Below are positions 52,660-61,872 of a stretch of 64,000 nt of DNA, in pieces. The stretch comes from DASVWZ01 sp963715675 (GTDB taxonomy: Bacteria; Acidobacteriota; Terriglobia; Terriglobales; Acidobacteriaceae). How positions within the stretch are numbered: the stretch's first letter is position 1; each line of letters starts with the position of its first letter. The notes beneath the pieces are model-generated. The model was not told the origin of the DNA and made no database searches. It saw nothing but the letters and a program-made list of their open reading frames with translations. The translations under genes were made by a program, and so were the position numbers. Where the stretch lies: positions 1,116,001-1,180,000 of the forward strand of contig OY970265.1 in assembly GCA_963715675.1 (NCBI GenBank), given 5' to 3'.

Positions 52660-54798
52660 ATGACCACCTCCTCCCCCAATGCCCTGTCTCGCGCCTCTTC
52701 TTCCTACTTGCGGTCCGCGATGCATCAACCGGTCCACTGGCATGAGTGGGGCGAGGAAGCCTTCGCGATCGCGCAGCGCGAGAACAAACCGATCGTGCTC
52801 GATATTGGCGCCGTCTGGTGTCACTGGTGCCACGTCATGGATCGCGAGTCGTATGACGATCCCGAGATCGCGCAGATCGTAAACGACCGCTTTATCGCCA
52901 TCAAAGTGGATCGCGACGAGCGTCCCGACATTGATAGCCGCTACCAGTTAGCCGTCAGCTCCATTACCGGCCAGGGCGGCTGGCCGCTCACGGCGTTTCT
53001 CACCCCGGAAGGGAAGCCCTTCTACGGCGGAACCTATTTTCCTCCAGAGGATCATTACGGACGCCCCAGTTTCAAGCGCGTGTTGCTTTCGATTTCCAAC
53101 GCCTATCACGAAAAAAATGGCGATGTCGTGGAACAGGCAAAGCTGGTTGAAGCGGCAATTGCCCAAGGCGAATCCCATGCAGGCCGGAGCGCCGAGTTCT
53201 CGCCCGCTGTGATCGACGCTATCGTCCAATCCGCTTTGCAAATGTTTGACGCCAAGAACGGCGGCTTTGGACAGGCACCGAAATTTCCCCATCCATCGGC
53301 CGTCGATTTACTCATCGATCAGTACGCGCGATCGGGGGACGAACGCCTGAAGGATGTGTTCGTGACGACCCTGGAGAAGATGGCGCGGGGCGGCGTCTAC
53401 GACCAGTTGGCCGGCGGCTTTCACCGTTACTCGGTCGATGAGCGATGGCTGGTGCCGCATTTCGAAAAAATGTCTTATGACAACTCGGAGTTGCTGAAGA
53501 ACTACGTCCATGCCTACCAAACAACCGGCTCGGAATTCTTTGCCGAGGTTGCTCGCGACATCATCCGATGGATGGACGAATGGCTGAGCGACCGTGAGCG
53601 TGGTGGATTCTACGCTTCGCAGGATGCCGACATCTCGATGGACGATGACGGCGACTACTTCACCTGGACTGTACAAGAGGCGCAGTCAGTTTTGAGCGAG
53701 GAAGAGGCGGCAGTCGCCAGTTTGCACTACGACATCAACGAAGTCGGCGAGATGCATCACAATCCGGCGAAGAATGTCCTCTATGTGCGCGCATCGGTGG
53801 AAGAAATCAGCGGACGACTGAACCTGGCGCCGGGGAAGGTGCGTGCGCTGCTGCAAACGGCAAAGCAAAAAATGTACGCTGCCCGCTTGCAGCGCCCGAC
53901 GCCGTATGTCGACAAGACGCTGTATGTAGGATGGAACGCGCTATGTATTTCGGCGTACCTGGAAGCGGCCCAGGCGCTCGAGCTCGATTCCGCTCGCCCA
54001 TTCGCACTGCGCTCACTGGACCGCGTTCTGGCCGAAGCATGGACGACAGAGAACGGCTTGCTTCATGTACTCGCGTATTCTGATGCACAGGCAGAGAAGC
54101 GCAAAATCCCCGGCGTGCTCGACGACTATGCGTTCACTGTGATAGCGTGCCTCGACGCATATGAAGCGACCAGCGATCTGAGTTATTTCAACTTCGCCAA
54201 ACGCATTGCCGACGTCATGATCGAGAGCTTTAGCGATTCTGAAGCAGGCGGTTTCTTTGACACCGAAACACCGGCTGCCGATGTCAGGAGCCTGGGGGTG
54301 CTGGCGGTCCGGAGAAAGCCCTTCCAGGATTCTCCCACTCCGGCGGGGAACCCGGCGGCGGCGCGTGCGCTCCTTCGCCTCTTCGCATACACGGAGGACC
54401 ATGTTTACCGGAATCAGGCGCAGGGAACGATAGAGAATTTCGCGGGGGCCGCTGCCCAGTATGGAATTTTTGCAGCTACCTACGGGCTGGCTGGCGTGCA
54501 GTTTTCGCAGTCCCACGTGCAGGTGGTCATCGTGGGAGACGGTGAAGTTGCCAGGAACCTGCTGCGCGCCGCAGTGAAAACATTTTCGACGACACGGGCA
54601 ACTTTGAAACTCACGCCAAGCGGTATCTCGGAGCGCAATCTGCCACCATGTTTGGCTGCGACGATTCCGCAACTCCCAGCCATCGCAAGCGGGAAGGCGG
54701 TAGCTTTGGTATGTTCGGGATTCACTTGCGAGGCGCCGATCTTCGATCCACTGGAACTGAAGGACAGGCTATCTCGAGGGGGCAAGTCAGCCGTGTGA
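52660..54798 (+). CDS. DUF255 thioredoxin-fold protein (YyaL/SPATA20-like)
   Basis: A 712-residue cytoplasmic protein. The N-terminal thioredoxin-like DUF255 domain has AVWCHWCHVMDRESYDD with the CxxC-type CHWC, VKVDRDERPDIDSRYQ and GQGGWPLTAFLTPEGKP. The rest is an alpha-toroid of the six-hairpin type, where FEKMSYDNSELLKNYVHAY and YASQDADI occur, similar to N-acylglucosamine epimerases. The biochemical role of the family is unknown. Ends at 54798 before the terminator at 54815, which belongs to the opposite strand. Confidence 0.92.
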   Translation: MTTSSPNALSRASSSYLRSAMHQPVHWHEWGEEAFAIAQRENKPIVLDIGAVWCHWCHVMDRESYDDPEIAQIVNDRFIAIKVDRDERPDIDSRYQLAVSSITGQGGWPLTAFLTPEGKPFYGGTYFPPEDHYGRPSFKRVLLSISNAYHEKNGDVVEQAKLVEAAIAQGESHAGRSAEFSPAVIDAIVQSALQMFDAKNGGFGQAPKFPHPSAVDLLIDQYARSGDERLKDVFVTTLEKMARGGVYDQLAGGFHRYSVDERWLVPHFEKMSYDNSELLKNYVHAYQTTGSEFFAEVARDIIRWMDEWLSDRERGGFYASQDADISMDDDGDYFTWTVQEAQSVLSEEEAAVASLHYDINEVGEMHHNPAKNVLYVRASVEEISGRLNLAPGKVRALLQTAKQKMYAARLQRPTPYVDKTLYVGWNALCISAYLEAAQALELDSARPFALRSLDRVLAEAWTTENGLLHVLAYSDAQAEKRKIPGVLDDYAFTVIACLDAYEATSDLSYFNFAKRIADVMIESFSDSEAGGFFDTETPAADVRSLGVLAVRRKPFQDSPTPAGNPAAARALLRLFAYTEDHVYRNQAQGTIENFAGAAAQYGIFAATYGLAGVQFSQSHVQVVIVGDGEVARNLLRAAVKTFSTTRATLKLTPSGISERNLPPCLAATIPQLPAIASGKAVALVCSGFTCEAPIFDPLELKDRLSRGGKSAV

Positions 54799-54814
54799 CT
54801 TTCCTGGCGCACTC

Positions 54815-54856
54815 AAAAAAACAGGCTGGCTCAGCCCGCAAGCAGCGCCAGCCTGT
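54815..54856 (-). terminator. Rho-independent terminator of the 46-residue secreted peptide
   Basis: On the minus strand, ACAGGCTGGC / GCCAGCCTGT form a perfect 10-bp stem with a 16-base loop, followed by TTTTTT, 20 bases after the small gene's stop. Confidence 0.85.
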
Positions 54857-54876
54857 ACGAGGCTACAGATATCAGA

Positions 54877-55017
54877 TTAGTGGCAACCTTTGGAACCGGG
54901 ATCACACACCGGAACGGGTGCTCCGTCTAACGATGCGGGAGCCATCGGGGCTGCCAGCGCCGTATACGTGCACAGTAAACCTACCATCAAAAACAACATC
55001 CTCAACGCGCGTTTCAT
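54877..55017 (-). CDS. 46-residue secreted peptide
   Basis: ATG 55017 opens MKRALRMLFLMVGLLCTYTA, a signal peptide cleaved near ALA-APM. The mature peptide is about 23 residues: mainly Ala/Pro/Ser, then VCDPGSKGCH. AGGAG lies 12 bases upstream and a strong terminator follows, so it is a separate small transcript. The two cysteines may form a disulfide or bind metal. I do not recognise it. The upstream 237 bp (55018-55254) is AT-rich with a 6-bp hairpin (GGTGGC/GCCACC, 55125-55139). Confidence 0.6.
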   Translation of the reverse strand: MKRALRMLFLMVGLLCTYTALAAPMAPASLDGAPVPVCDPGSKGCH

Positions 55018-55254
55018 AGGGTCGTTATTCTCCTGGTGAAGGGTCCCTGGGAGCGGAAACCCCCGCCGAGAAGCATTATACAAAACTTTAGTAACTAGTC
55101 CAGAGGTAACTTAAGGATTTGTGCGGTGGCTGGGCCACCACAGCACATAATACGATTAGCCATTTGTTTTCTATAAGATAAGAGTTTAATAACGAGCCTG
55201 TGATGGGGTTGGTACGCCCTAGGAACCGCCCCGAACTGGGAAAATCGGAGACGC

Positions 55255-56157
55255 CTATCGCTTTTTGGGCGTGGATGCAGGGGGCTCGATCGGCTTGGAG
55301 AGCTCCGAAAGTGTCAAGACTTGTCTCTCCACAACCTGCTCGCTGTTGTTGGGTGCGCGAGAGAATGCTCGTTCTACCATCCCTTCAAACATGGGAATCA
55401 AGGAGTCCCCGGCACTCGGTGCCTGAAGGTCGGTCAAGCTCTGTTCCCAGCGCTGGGAAGTTAGCAAGGTGGCTGGAGCCTCGCGCGCCGGCGCTTTGAA
55501 CGCTGCGTAACTGATCCAGGTCAAGATGGAGAAAAAATACGCTGTGATTATCAGTGCATTTTGCGTGTCAGGATGGATTTGATGACCCGAATACAGGGCT
55601 ATCGCGCATAGTTCAACGATGGCGAAGCCTCCAAATCCGAGAGCGATCCCGAAACTGTGCTGCCGCCAGGAAACGCCCAGATAACGGGAAAATAGCAACA
55701 GGAACAGAATCAGCCCGCACTGAATCACGCGAACACAACGCTCCACCGTAACCACGGCCTGGGTTATGGGAAGGCTCGACTTGTCCGGACTGGAAGCAGC
55801 TACCACCAGAGCCACCAGTAACATTACCAGCGCGGCCCACTTAAACAACACCGTACCTAAATCTTTGAGGGTGTAGTAGGGACGGAACACGTCCAGAAAA
55901 ACTTCGTGGATTACCTTGAATCCGATGGCAAGGCTGACCGCCGCACATGCCCAATACGCGTAGAAATAGACGGTGTAGAGCGAAGCGCCACGCTGGTGAA
56001 TCGGGAACAGAATCGCAAAACTCAGGACCTGCGACAGGATGTAGAGGAAAAAAATCGGGAATTGGCGGTGCAGCTTCCGCCGGATCATGATGCCCGCCAG
56101 CACAGACTCCAGGATTGGCTGGGCGATCCAAATCGCGAGCTGCATCTTTGGACCCAT
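55255..56157 (-). CDS. Polytopic membrane protein, unknown
   Basis: A 300-residue membrane protein with about seven hydrophobic spans (residues 5-25, 35-55, 63-82, 105-125, 145-165, 170-190, 205-222) and a soluble Ser/Pro-rich C-terminal tail. The pattern resembles 7-span proteins I know as common in acidobacterial genomes; function is unknown. The upstream gap 56158-56364 has an imperfect GTAAC..GTTAC inverted repeat that may bind a regulator. Confidence 0.75.
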   Translation of the reverse strand: MGPKMQLAIWIAQPILESVLAGIMIRRKLHRQFPIFFLYILSQVLSFAILFPIHQRGASLYTVYFYAYWACAAVSLAIGFKVIHEVFLDVFRPYYTLKDLGTVLFKWAALVMLLVALVVAASSPDKSSLPITQAVVTVERCVRVIQCGLILFLLLFSRYLGVSWRQHSFGIALGFGGFAIVELCAIALYSGHQIHPDTQNALIITAYFFSILTWISYAAFKAPAREAPATLLTSQRWEQSLTDLQAPSAGDSLIPMFEGMVERAFSRAPNNSEQVVERQVLTLSELSKPIEPPASTPKKR

Positions 56158-56364
56158 GGTTTGTCCTTACGCCGTCAAGCGAATAGGGAGACGCTAACCC
56201 TGTTCGCTACTTAACCCTAACAGCTTTCATTGCAGGGTCAATGTACTAAAGTAACCTGCCAAGTAACAGTTACCTTGACAGCCGAAAAGGACGCCGAAGG
56301 GCCCGGAATACAGGGCGGAACCATGCTCTCCCAGTGCGGCATCCGGGCAGTTGACTCGCCTCCG

Positions 56365-57777
56365 CTACCTCCCCATGAAAATAAAGTACGAACACGACCA
56401 AAGCGCGGTGGGCAAGCTGCCCTTCGGCCGCGCGGTCAGGATGATGTTGTAATCGTCGGAAGGCCGAATCTCCTCAATGACCGATCTGGATCCCCTTGGT
56501 TCGGCCAAGGCAAGATAAGTCAGAAACCGGTATATATCCGGGCCTCCAGCATACCCCGGAGCCATAAACGAGATCTCGGTGTTCCCGGTTGAGAAGTGCC
56601 AACTCAGCGACGCCGCCAGGGCAATCGCAGATTCATACTCCTTGTCGGAAACCGTCCCCGGCGCGGGCTGGTCAAAAACGATTCTCAACTTGCGCTCGTC
56701 TTCCCGGCTGAACTCGCGCACTTTCAACGAACCCGCTTTGGCCGTGGCTTTCCAGTCGACATGGCGCGCCAGATCTTCCGGCAGGTATTCGCGAATGCGA
56801 TACAAATCGTTTCCTCGCCCGCGCATAAAGGTCTCAAACTCCCCGGTGATCATGGGCAGGATTTCGAACAGTTCATCGGTGGGCTCGACTGGAGGATAGA
56901 CGATGATCTCGCGCCCCAGAGGAACGCGGCGCATCTTGGTCAAAAAAGCAAAGGGAAAACGAGTGGATATCTCAAAACTGTCCTGCTCGTATCGTCCACG
57001 GCGATCGAAGCGCAACTGCAGATCGGCGGACACGTTGGACCCCGCCGGAAGATACGGGAAGTACACCGTGCCCTCGAAAATCGCGGGCGTCGCTTGCTGG
57101 CTAACCCGGTTCAGCTTTCGATCCGGAATGTTGATCCATTGGGTTTCCGGCGAGCGCCAGGGAGGCACACCGAACCGGGTAGGAGTCCATTGCCAGTGCG
57201 GTTGCGACCCCCGCCGGCGCGGGGAACCGACATTGACCGAAAAGGAGGGCAGCCATCGGCGCGTATTGCGCAGAGAGATCCGGCCCGACGCATTGCGTCC
57301 CGCAAACAAATGTTCGGGTAGCTGAACGTTCAGTTCCAGATCGCGCAGCACGGCTGCGGAGGCCACGCCGGAAACCAGAATAGCCGCCAGCAACGCAGCG
57401 GTAATCATGTAAAGCAGATTGTTGCCGGAGTTCAGAGCGGCAATGCCCAGCAGGAGGACCAGCAGAACATAGACGATTCCCACGCGGGTCACGTCATACG
57501 CGAACGCATCGCGCACCCGCGCCGCCGCCACCCGCCGCGCCAGATAAGGCACCGTCGTCAGTCCCACCACCACAGCCAGCATCAGCGCGGCTGAAGCCAG
57601 CACCAGCGTCGCCCACAAATTGCCGGACTCCCGCGAGACCGTGGAGAACAGCGCCGCCGCGAATGCCAGCACCAGTCCGCCAATCGCCAACAAGAACCGG
57701 ACCCACACTTCAGGGATTTCAATATGCAGCCAGCGAAAAAGCCGCAGAGCCGCTGAATTATTGAGACGTTGAGTCAT
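56365..57777 (-). CDS. DUF58-domain protein
   Basis: A 470-residue protein with two N-terminal span clusters (VRFLLAIGGLVLAFAAALF; YVLLVLLLGIAALN) and a DUF58 domain near residues 295-440: FETFMRGRGNDLYRIREYLP, then DLARHVDWKATAKAGSLKVR and REFSREDERKLRIVFD. DUF58 proteins often accompany MoxR ATPases and von Willebrand A-domain proteins in assembly systems; no such genes lie next to it here. Function otherwise unknown. Confidence 0.88.
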   Translation of the reverse strand: MTQRLNNSAALRLFRWLHIEIPEVWVRFLLAIGGLVLAFAAALFSTVSRESGNLWATLVLASAALMLAVVVGLTTVPYLARRVAAARVRDAFAYDVTRVGIVYVLLVLLLGIAALNSGNNLLYMITAALLAAILVSGVASAAVLRDLELNVQLPEHLFAGRNASGRISLRNTRRWLPSFSVNVGSPRRRGSQPHWQWTPTRFGVPPWRSPETQWINIPDRKLNRVSQQATPAIFEGTVYFPYLPAGSNVSADLQLRFDRRGRYEQDSFEISTRFPFAFLTKMRRVPLGREIIVYPPVEPTDELFEILPMITGEFETFMRGRGNDLYRIREYLPEDLARHVDWKATAKAGSLKVREFSREDERKLRIVFDQPAPGTVSDKEYESAIALAASLSWHFSTGNTEISFMAPGYAGGPDIYRFLTYLALAEPRGSRSVIEEIRPSDDYNIILTARPKGSLPTALWSCSYFIFMGR

Positions 57778-57784
57778 GGATCAT

Positions 57785-57866
57785 GGACCCATTGAGACAT
57801 TGAGCCATTGAGAGATTAAATCATGATTTAATGATTCAATGACTCAATGATTGAATGAGTCAATAA
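57785..57866. repeat. Octamer-type repeat tract 1
   Basis: Degenerate short repeats of TCATTGAG/ATTCAATGA words fill the 93-bp gap between the DUF58 and channel genes. It includes an 18-bp palindrome at 57815-57832 (ATTAAATCA / TGATTTAAT). The same words recur at 60112-60153 and 61840-61872. Confidence 0.6.
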
Positions 57867-57870
57867 TTCC

Positions 57871-59031
57871 ATGCACATTGTTTCCCTAATCGCGGGCATC
57901 GTAGTGATCCTCGCCGTCCTGTTGGACGCGTTTGAGACGGTCGTGCTGCCCCGCCGCGTGCAGCGCAGCTTCCGGCTCACCGGCTTCTTCTATCGCCACA
58001 CCTGGAGGCCGTGGGCGCGCATCGCCCGCCGCATTCAATCCACGGCGCGCCGGGAAGCATTCCTGGGATACTTCGGGCCGCTATCGCTGATTCCGCTGCT
58101 GGGGTTCTGGGCGCTGGGGCTGATCCTGGGATTTGCCTTATTGCAGTACGGCGCGGGCGAGCACGTGGCGTCGGGCAATCAGCCGATTACGTTTGGCCTT
58201 CTGCTGTACCACAGCGGAGAGACCTTCTTCACTTTGGGCTACGGCGACGTCACGCCCAGTTCGAGTTTGTCTCGATTCCTGGCGGTTGTGGAGGCAGGAC
58301 TCGGCTTCGGTTTTCTCGGTATTGTCATCGGGTACTTGCCCACGATTTATTCCGCATTTTCCAGCCGCGAGATCGAAATTTCTTTACTGGATGCCCGCGC
58401 CGGGTCGCCGCCGACGGCTTTCGAGTTGCTCGCCCGGTTTGGCAAGACCCGCGACCAGCGCGTGCTGGACGGAATGCTGAAAGACTGGGAGCGCTGGTCG
58501 GCACAGCTTTTGGAGAGCCATCTTTCCTATCCGCCGTTGGGCTTTTTCCGCTCGCAGCATTACAACCAGTCATGGCTGGGCGCGCTGACGGCGGTTCTCG
58601 ATGCCAGTTCTCTGGTGATTGCGGGGATTGACGGAGTTGCGCGGGATCAAGCCAAGCTCACCTTTGCCATGGCGCGTCATGCCATGGTCGACTTGGCGCA
58701 GGCGGGCCCGAGCCAATACGATCCTCATGAGCCGGACCGCCTTCCGGATCAGGACCTGGCGACGCTTCGCCAAAGCCTTCTGGATCGCGGGCTCCAACTG
58801 GGGGATGGTGAGCCGTTCGAAGACAAGTTGCAATCCCTGCGCTCCATGTACGAACCGTATGCCCAGGCGATCGCGCGCAACCTGCTGATTACTCTGCCGC
58901 CGTGGTTTCACGCAGAAAAGAAACGCGACAACTGGCAGGCCGGCCCCTGGGACCGGGCGATTCAAGCCAAGAGCCTGGCAGGGTCAGGCCCGGGCAAACG
59001 TCGGCCGGCGACGCCGGAAGATCACTTCTGA
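57871..59031 (+). CDS. Two-span ion channel (K+ channel-like)
   Basis: A 386-residue membrane protein. The first 30 residues make a membrane helix, another follows near residues 70-93, and a pore loop with TLGYGDVTP (the potassium selectivity signature, about residue 124) leads to a third helix (VVEAGLGFGFLGIVIGYLP). The C-terminal ~200 residues are soluble. It probably carries K+ or a similar cation. Ligand gating is possible but no known binding domain is seen. The repeat tract ends four bases before its ATG. Confidence 0.85.
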   Translation: MHIVSLIAGIVVILAVLLDAFETVVLPRRVQRSFRLTGFFYRHTWRPWARIARRIQSTARREAFLGYFGPLSLIPLLGFWALGLILGFALLQYGAGEHVASGNQPITFGLLLYHSGETFFTLGYGDVTPSSSLSRFLAVVEAGLGFGFLGIVIGYLPTIYSAFSSREIEISLLDARAGSPPTAFELLARFGKTRDQRVLDGMLKDWERWSAQLLESHLSYPPLGFFRSQHYNQSWLGALTAVLDASSLVIAGIDGVARDQAKLTFAMARHAMVDLAQAGPSQYDPHEPDRLPDQDLATLRQSLLDRGLQLGDGEPFEDKLQSLRSMYEPYAQAIARNLLITLPPWFHAEKKRDNWQAGPWDRAIQAKSLAGSGPGKRRPATPEDHF

Positions 59032-59064
59032 TCGGGGCCGATTCTTGTTAACATCCTGAGTTCC

Positions 59065-60111
59065 ATGAAAAATGTTGGCGAAAACGTGGTGCGCATCGAG
59101 GCGGAAGCGCTGCGCCGGCTGGCCGAGCGGCTGGCTGGCCCGATGGCGGACGCCTTCCACCGTGCCGTCGACTTGATTTACCGCTGCTCCGGCCGGGTGG
59201 TGGTCACTGGCATGGGGAAGAGCGGCATCATCGCGCGCAAAATTGCCGCCACGCTGAACTCGACCGGCACTCCGGCATTGTTCATGCATCCGGTGGAAGC
59301 GGTGCATGGCGACCTCGGCATGATGGTGAAGGGCGACTCCGTGATCGCGCTGTCCGCCAGTGGCGAAACCGAAGAAATTCTTCGGCTGCTGGCGACACTC
59401 AAGCGATTGCAAATTCCGCTGATTTCGTTGACCTGCGATGAGATTTATTCGCCGGAGCGACTGAAGCCGCTATCGGGCAAGACCAAGGCAGCGGGCAAGA
59501 GCACCCGCTCTATACCAGCTAAACTCTCCACCTTGGCGGCGGCCGCGGACGTCGCCCTGGATTGTTCGGTCGCCAAAGAGGCTTGCTCGCTGGGCTTGGC
59601 ACCCACCGCTTCTACCACCACCATGCTTGCCCTGGGCGACGCCCTGGCGATGTCGCTCTCCGACAAACGTGGATTTAAGGAAGAAGACTTCGCCAATCTG
59701 CATCCGGGTGGAAAGCTCGGAAAACGGCTGGCGCGAGTGGAATCGCTGATGCACAGCGGAGATGCGCTTCCGCGCGTGACCCAACAAGCGAACATGCCCG
59801 ACGTGATCTATGAGATGTCGCGCAAGAAGCTCGGCGTGACGGCGGTGGTGGAGGGCGAGAAGTTGGCTGGCATTATCAGCGACGGAGACCTGCGTCGCTT
59901 GCTCGAAAAGCGCGGGAAGGATGTTCTCGACCTCACGGCTGGCGAGTGCATGACCAGGAACCCCAAAACAATTTCCGCGCAGGAATTCGCCGCCACTGCG
60001 TTGGCAATGATGGAAGAAAAGAAGATCACGTCGTTGGCGGTGGTGGACGGCAAGGGAAAGCTGGAAGGAATTGTCCACCTCCACGATCTGTGGGGAACCG
60101 AGATGATGTAG
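59065..60111 (+). CDS. kpsF: Arabinose-5-phosphate isomerase (KpsF/GutQ)
   Basis: A 348-residue sugar isomerase that converts ribulose-5-phosphate to arabinose-5-phosphate for Kdo in LPS. The SIS domain has GMGKSGIIARKIAATLNSTG and HPVEAVHGDLGMM. It ends GLAPTASTTTMLALGDALA. Two CBS domains follow (VTAVVEGEKLAGIISDGDLR, then ITSLAVVDGKGKLEGIVHLHD). Compared with common KpsF/GutQ, residues about 130-155 (SPERLKPLSGKTKAAGKSTRS) appear to be an insertion. Frame intact. Confidence 0.93.
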   Translation: MKNVGENVVRIEAEALRRLAERLAGPMADAFHRAVDLIYRCSGRVVVTGMGKSGIIARKIAATLNSTGTPALFMHPVEAVHGDLGMMVKGDSVIALSASGETEEILRLLATLKRLQIPLISLTCDEIYSPERLKPLSGKTKAAGKSTRSIPAKLSTLAAAADVALDCSVAKEACSLGLAPTASTTTMLALGDALAMSLSDKRGFKEEDFANLHPGGKLGKRLARVESLMHSGDALPRVTQQANMPDVIYEMSRKKLGVTAVVEGEKLAGIISDGDLRRLLEKRGKDVLDLTAGECMTRNPKTISAQEFAATALAMMEEKKITSLAVVDGKGKLEGIVHLHDLWGTEMM

Positions 60112-60153
60112 GCATTGAGTCATTGAGTGATTGAATCATTGACTCATTGGATT
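60112..60153. repeat. Octamer-type repeat tract 2
   Basis: CATTGAGTCATTGAGTGATT and ATCATTGACTCATTGG words fill the 44-bp gap between kpsF and the propeller gene. It resembles the tracts at 57785-57866 and 61840-61872. Confidence 0.55.
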
Positions 60154-60155
60154 AG

Positions 60156-61319
60156 ATGAGAAACGTCATGAAATTGAGCGTGAATCTCCTTATCGCCTCG
60201 TCTCTGCTGCTTTGCGCACAAGCACGCGCCCAGACCCTGATCTACGCCCTCTCTTATGCGGAAACCCCCGCAAGCTTGCATGCCCGCTTTCCACGCGGCG
60301 TTATGGGAGCATCAAACAACGACAAACTAGCCATGGTTCGCGGCTTGCGAAAGACCGAGATCTACTCCGTTTCCATGATCGATGGAAAACGCTCTCTGTT
60401 GTTTTCAGACGAGGGGATGAATCTGGAGATCAGGCCGACAGGCGCGACACTCGGGGCCAACCAAGCCTATACAACTGGAATCATGCACGAGTGGCGCACC
60501 ACGCCAGCCCCCGGGGCCGATTCCGAGCCTCCCACGATTTACGAAGTCAACCTCGACGGTTCAAATCGGTTTCGCAGACTGGTTGAAATCCAGACAAATC
60601 AGTCACCTACTCTTTTGAATCCGCAAGCCAAGAAGATGGTTTTCGGAAGCTTCGTCTCGAATGACAGATACATGGTTTCCATTTATGACGTGCAAACGTG
60701 GAAGCTGCTCCAAAGCTGGGAACTTACTCACACGCACTGCCCTGACTGCGTTCCCGTATCGTACGGTTGGCTGGCTGACGGCAATCGCTTGTTCTTTAAT
60801 CTCGACATCGAAGGCGACGAATCAAGTAGTCATGACGTACCCGGCACTTACATCACGGGAGAGAACGGCACTGATCTCGGTGGCATTCCTATGCACACCG
60901 GCCAGCTTCAATTGCCCGGATACACTCGCCAGAGCGATGTCACTCCTCTTCTGATCGGGCAGCTGCCTGGCGGAGACTATTTGTTCCGTGATTACGGTCT
61001 AAAGAAAGGTCCTTTGCCCAAGCCACCCATAGAACCAGAATCCTTTCTCGTCATCACTGGTCCAGATTTCAAGTCCAAGAAACAAATTCCGCTACAACGG
61101 GTTCAGCTGGGTTCCTTTTGCCCGTCACCGTCAGGAAAGTACTTGGCCTATGTCGAAGATCGGCAAATACCGAATTACCGAACGGAGCGCCACCTCTGGG
61201 GCAGGGACCTAGAGTCGGGCGCGGAAAAGGAACTGCTCATCATCCCTCCTCCCAATCCTCCATCATTACCGGAACCGAACGTATCGTTCACAATCCTCGG
61301 TTGGGTCGACAACAATTAG
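60156..61319 (+). CDS. Secreted beta-propeller-like protein, unknown
   Basis: A 387-residue exported protein; the signal peptide is LLIASSLLLCAQARAQ, with ATG 60156 or 60168 as start. The mature part has WD40-like strand patterns: YSVSMIDGKRSLLFSDEG, YEVNLDGSNRFRRL, SIYDVQTWKLLQSWEL, SPSGKYLAYVEDRQ and LWGRDLESGAEKELL. A CPDC pair sits near residue 198. I do not recognise a named family. Ends before a 205-bp gap (61320-61524) with no visible gene. Confidence 0.75.
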   Translation: MRNVMKLSVNLLIASSLLLCAQARAQTLIYALSYAETPASLHARFPRGVMGASNNDKLAMVRGLRKTEIYSVSMIDGKRSLLFSDEGMNLEIRPTGATLGANQAYTTGIMHEWRTTPAPGADSEPPTIYEVNLDGSNRFRRLVEIQTNQSPTLLNPQAKKMVFGSFVSNDRYMVSIYDVQTWKLLQSWELTHTHCPDCVPVSYGWLADGNRLFFNLDIEGDESSSHDVPGTYITGENGTDLGGIPMHTGQLQLPGYTRQSDVTPLLIGQLPGGDYLFRDYGLKKGPLPKPPIEPESFLVITGPDFKSKKQIPLQRVQLGSFCPSPSGKYLAYVEDRQIPNYRTERHLWGRDLESGAEKELLIIPPPNPPSLPEPNVSFTILGWVDNN

Positions 61320-61524
61320 ATCCACAACCACTTTCGGAATCCCGACCACCAGATCGACAGTTTCAATGGTACGGAATTGGTAAAAACAGGTTGAATTCAT
61401 AATTCTGCGTGTATGCGTTATCAATCCTCCAGAGCCAGTGACCAAGCACTGGAGAACCTAGCCATGCTCCAAACCATCCGATGATCAACTTCCCGAATTA
61501 GATCGATGAGTCATCCGAACTCTG

Positions 61525-61839
61525 ATGAACATGCTGGATAAGGCGGAGGCTCTAAAGGAGCGAACTAAGCAGTTTGCTATTCGGATTATCACTGTGGTCC
61601 GCTCCCGGCCGTGGCAGCCAACTATCGAGCAGTTTTGTCGGGCACGGTCGAAGGCGGAATTCATCTCGAAGATGAGCATCGTCGTTGAGGAAGCAGATGA
61701 GACCCTATTCTGGTTGGATCTGCTCACTGACACTGGAGTTGTATCCAAAGAAAAATTGTCCCTCGTGGTGGTTGAAGCGAACGAGTTGTTGGCCATCTGC
61801 GCTGCCTCGCTCCGAACCGCGAAGTACAATAAGCAATGA
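61525..61839 (+). CDS. Four-helix-bundle (S23/IVS-type) protein with internal deletion
   Basis: A 104-residue frame opening MNMLDKAEALKERTKQFAIR, with CRARSKAEFISKM and EEADETLFWLDLL as in four-helix-bundle proteins of the 23S-rRNA intervening-sequence family. The helix that should carry a GRQLLRSGTSV-type stretch is missing. The remnant PAVAANYRAV is present in another frame (61605-61634); one extra T (61635) then restores the original frame. The product would lack most of helix 2 and is probably inactive. Either a pseudogene or a sequence error. Confidence 0.6.
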   Translation: MNMLDKAEALKERTKQFAIRIITVVRSRPWQPTIEQFCRARSKAEFISKMSIVVEEADETLFWLDLLTDTGVVSKEKLSLVVVEANELLAICAASLRTAKYNKQ

Positions 61840-61872
61840 CTCAATGATTCAATCGCTCAATGGTTCAATCCC
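61840..61872. repeat. Octamer-type repeat tract 3
   Basis: CTCAATGATTCAATCGCTCA words between the four-helix gene and the 69-residue gene, of the same kind as the tracts at 57785-57866 and 60112-60153. Confidence 0.5.
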
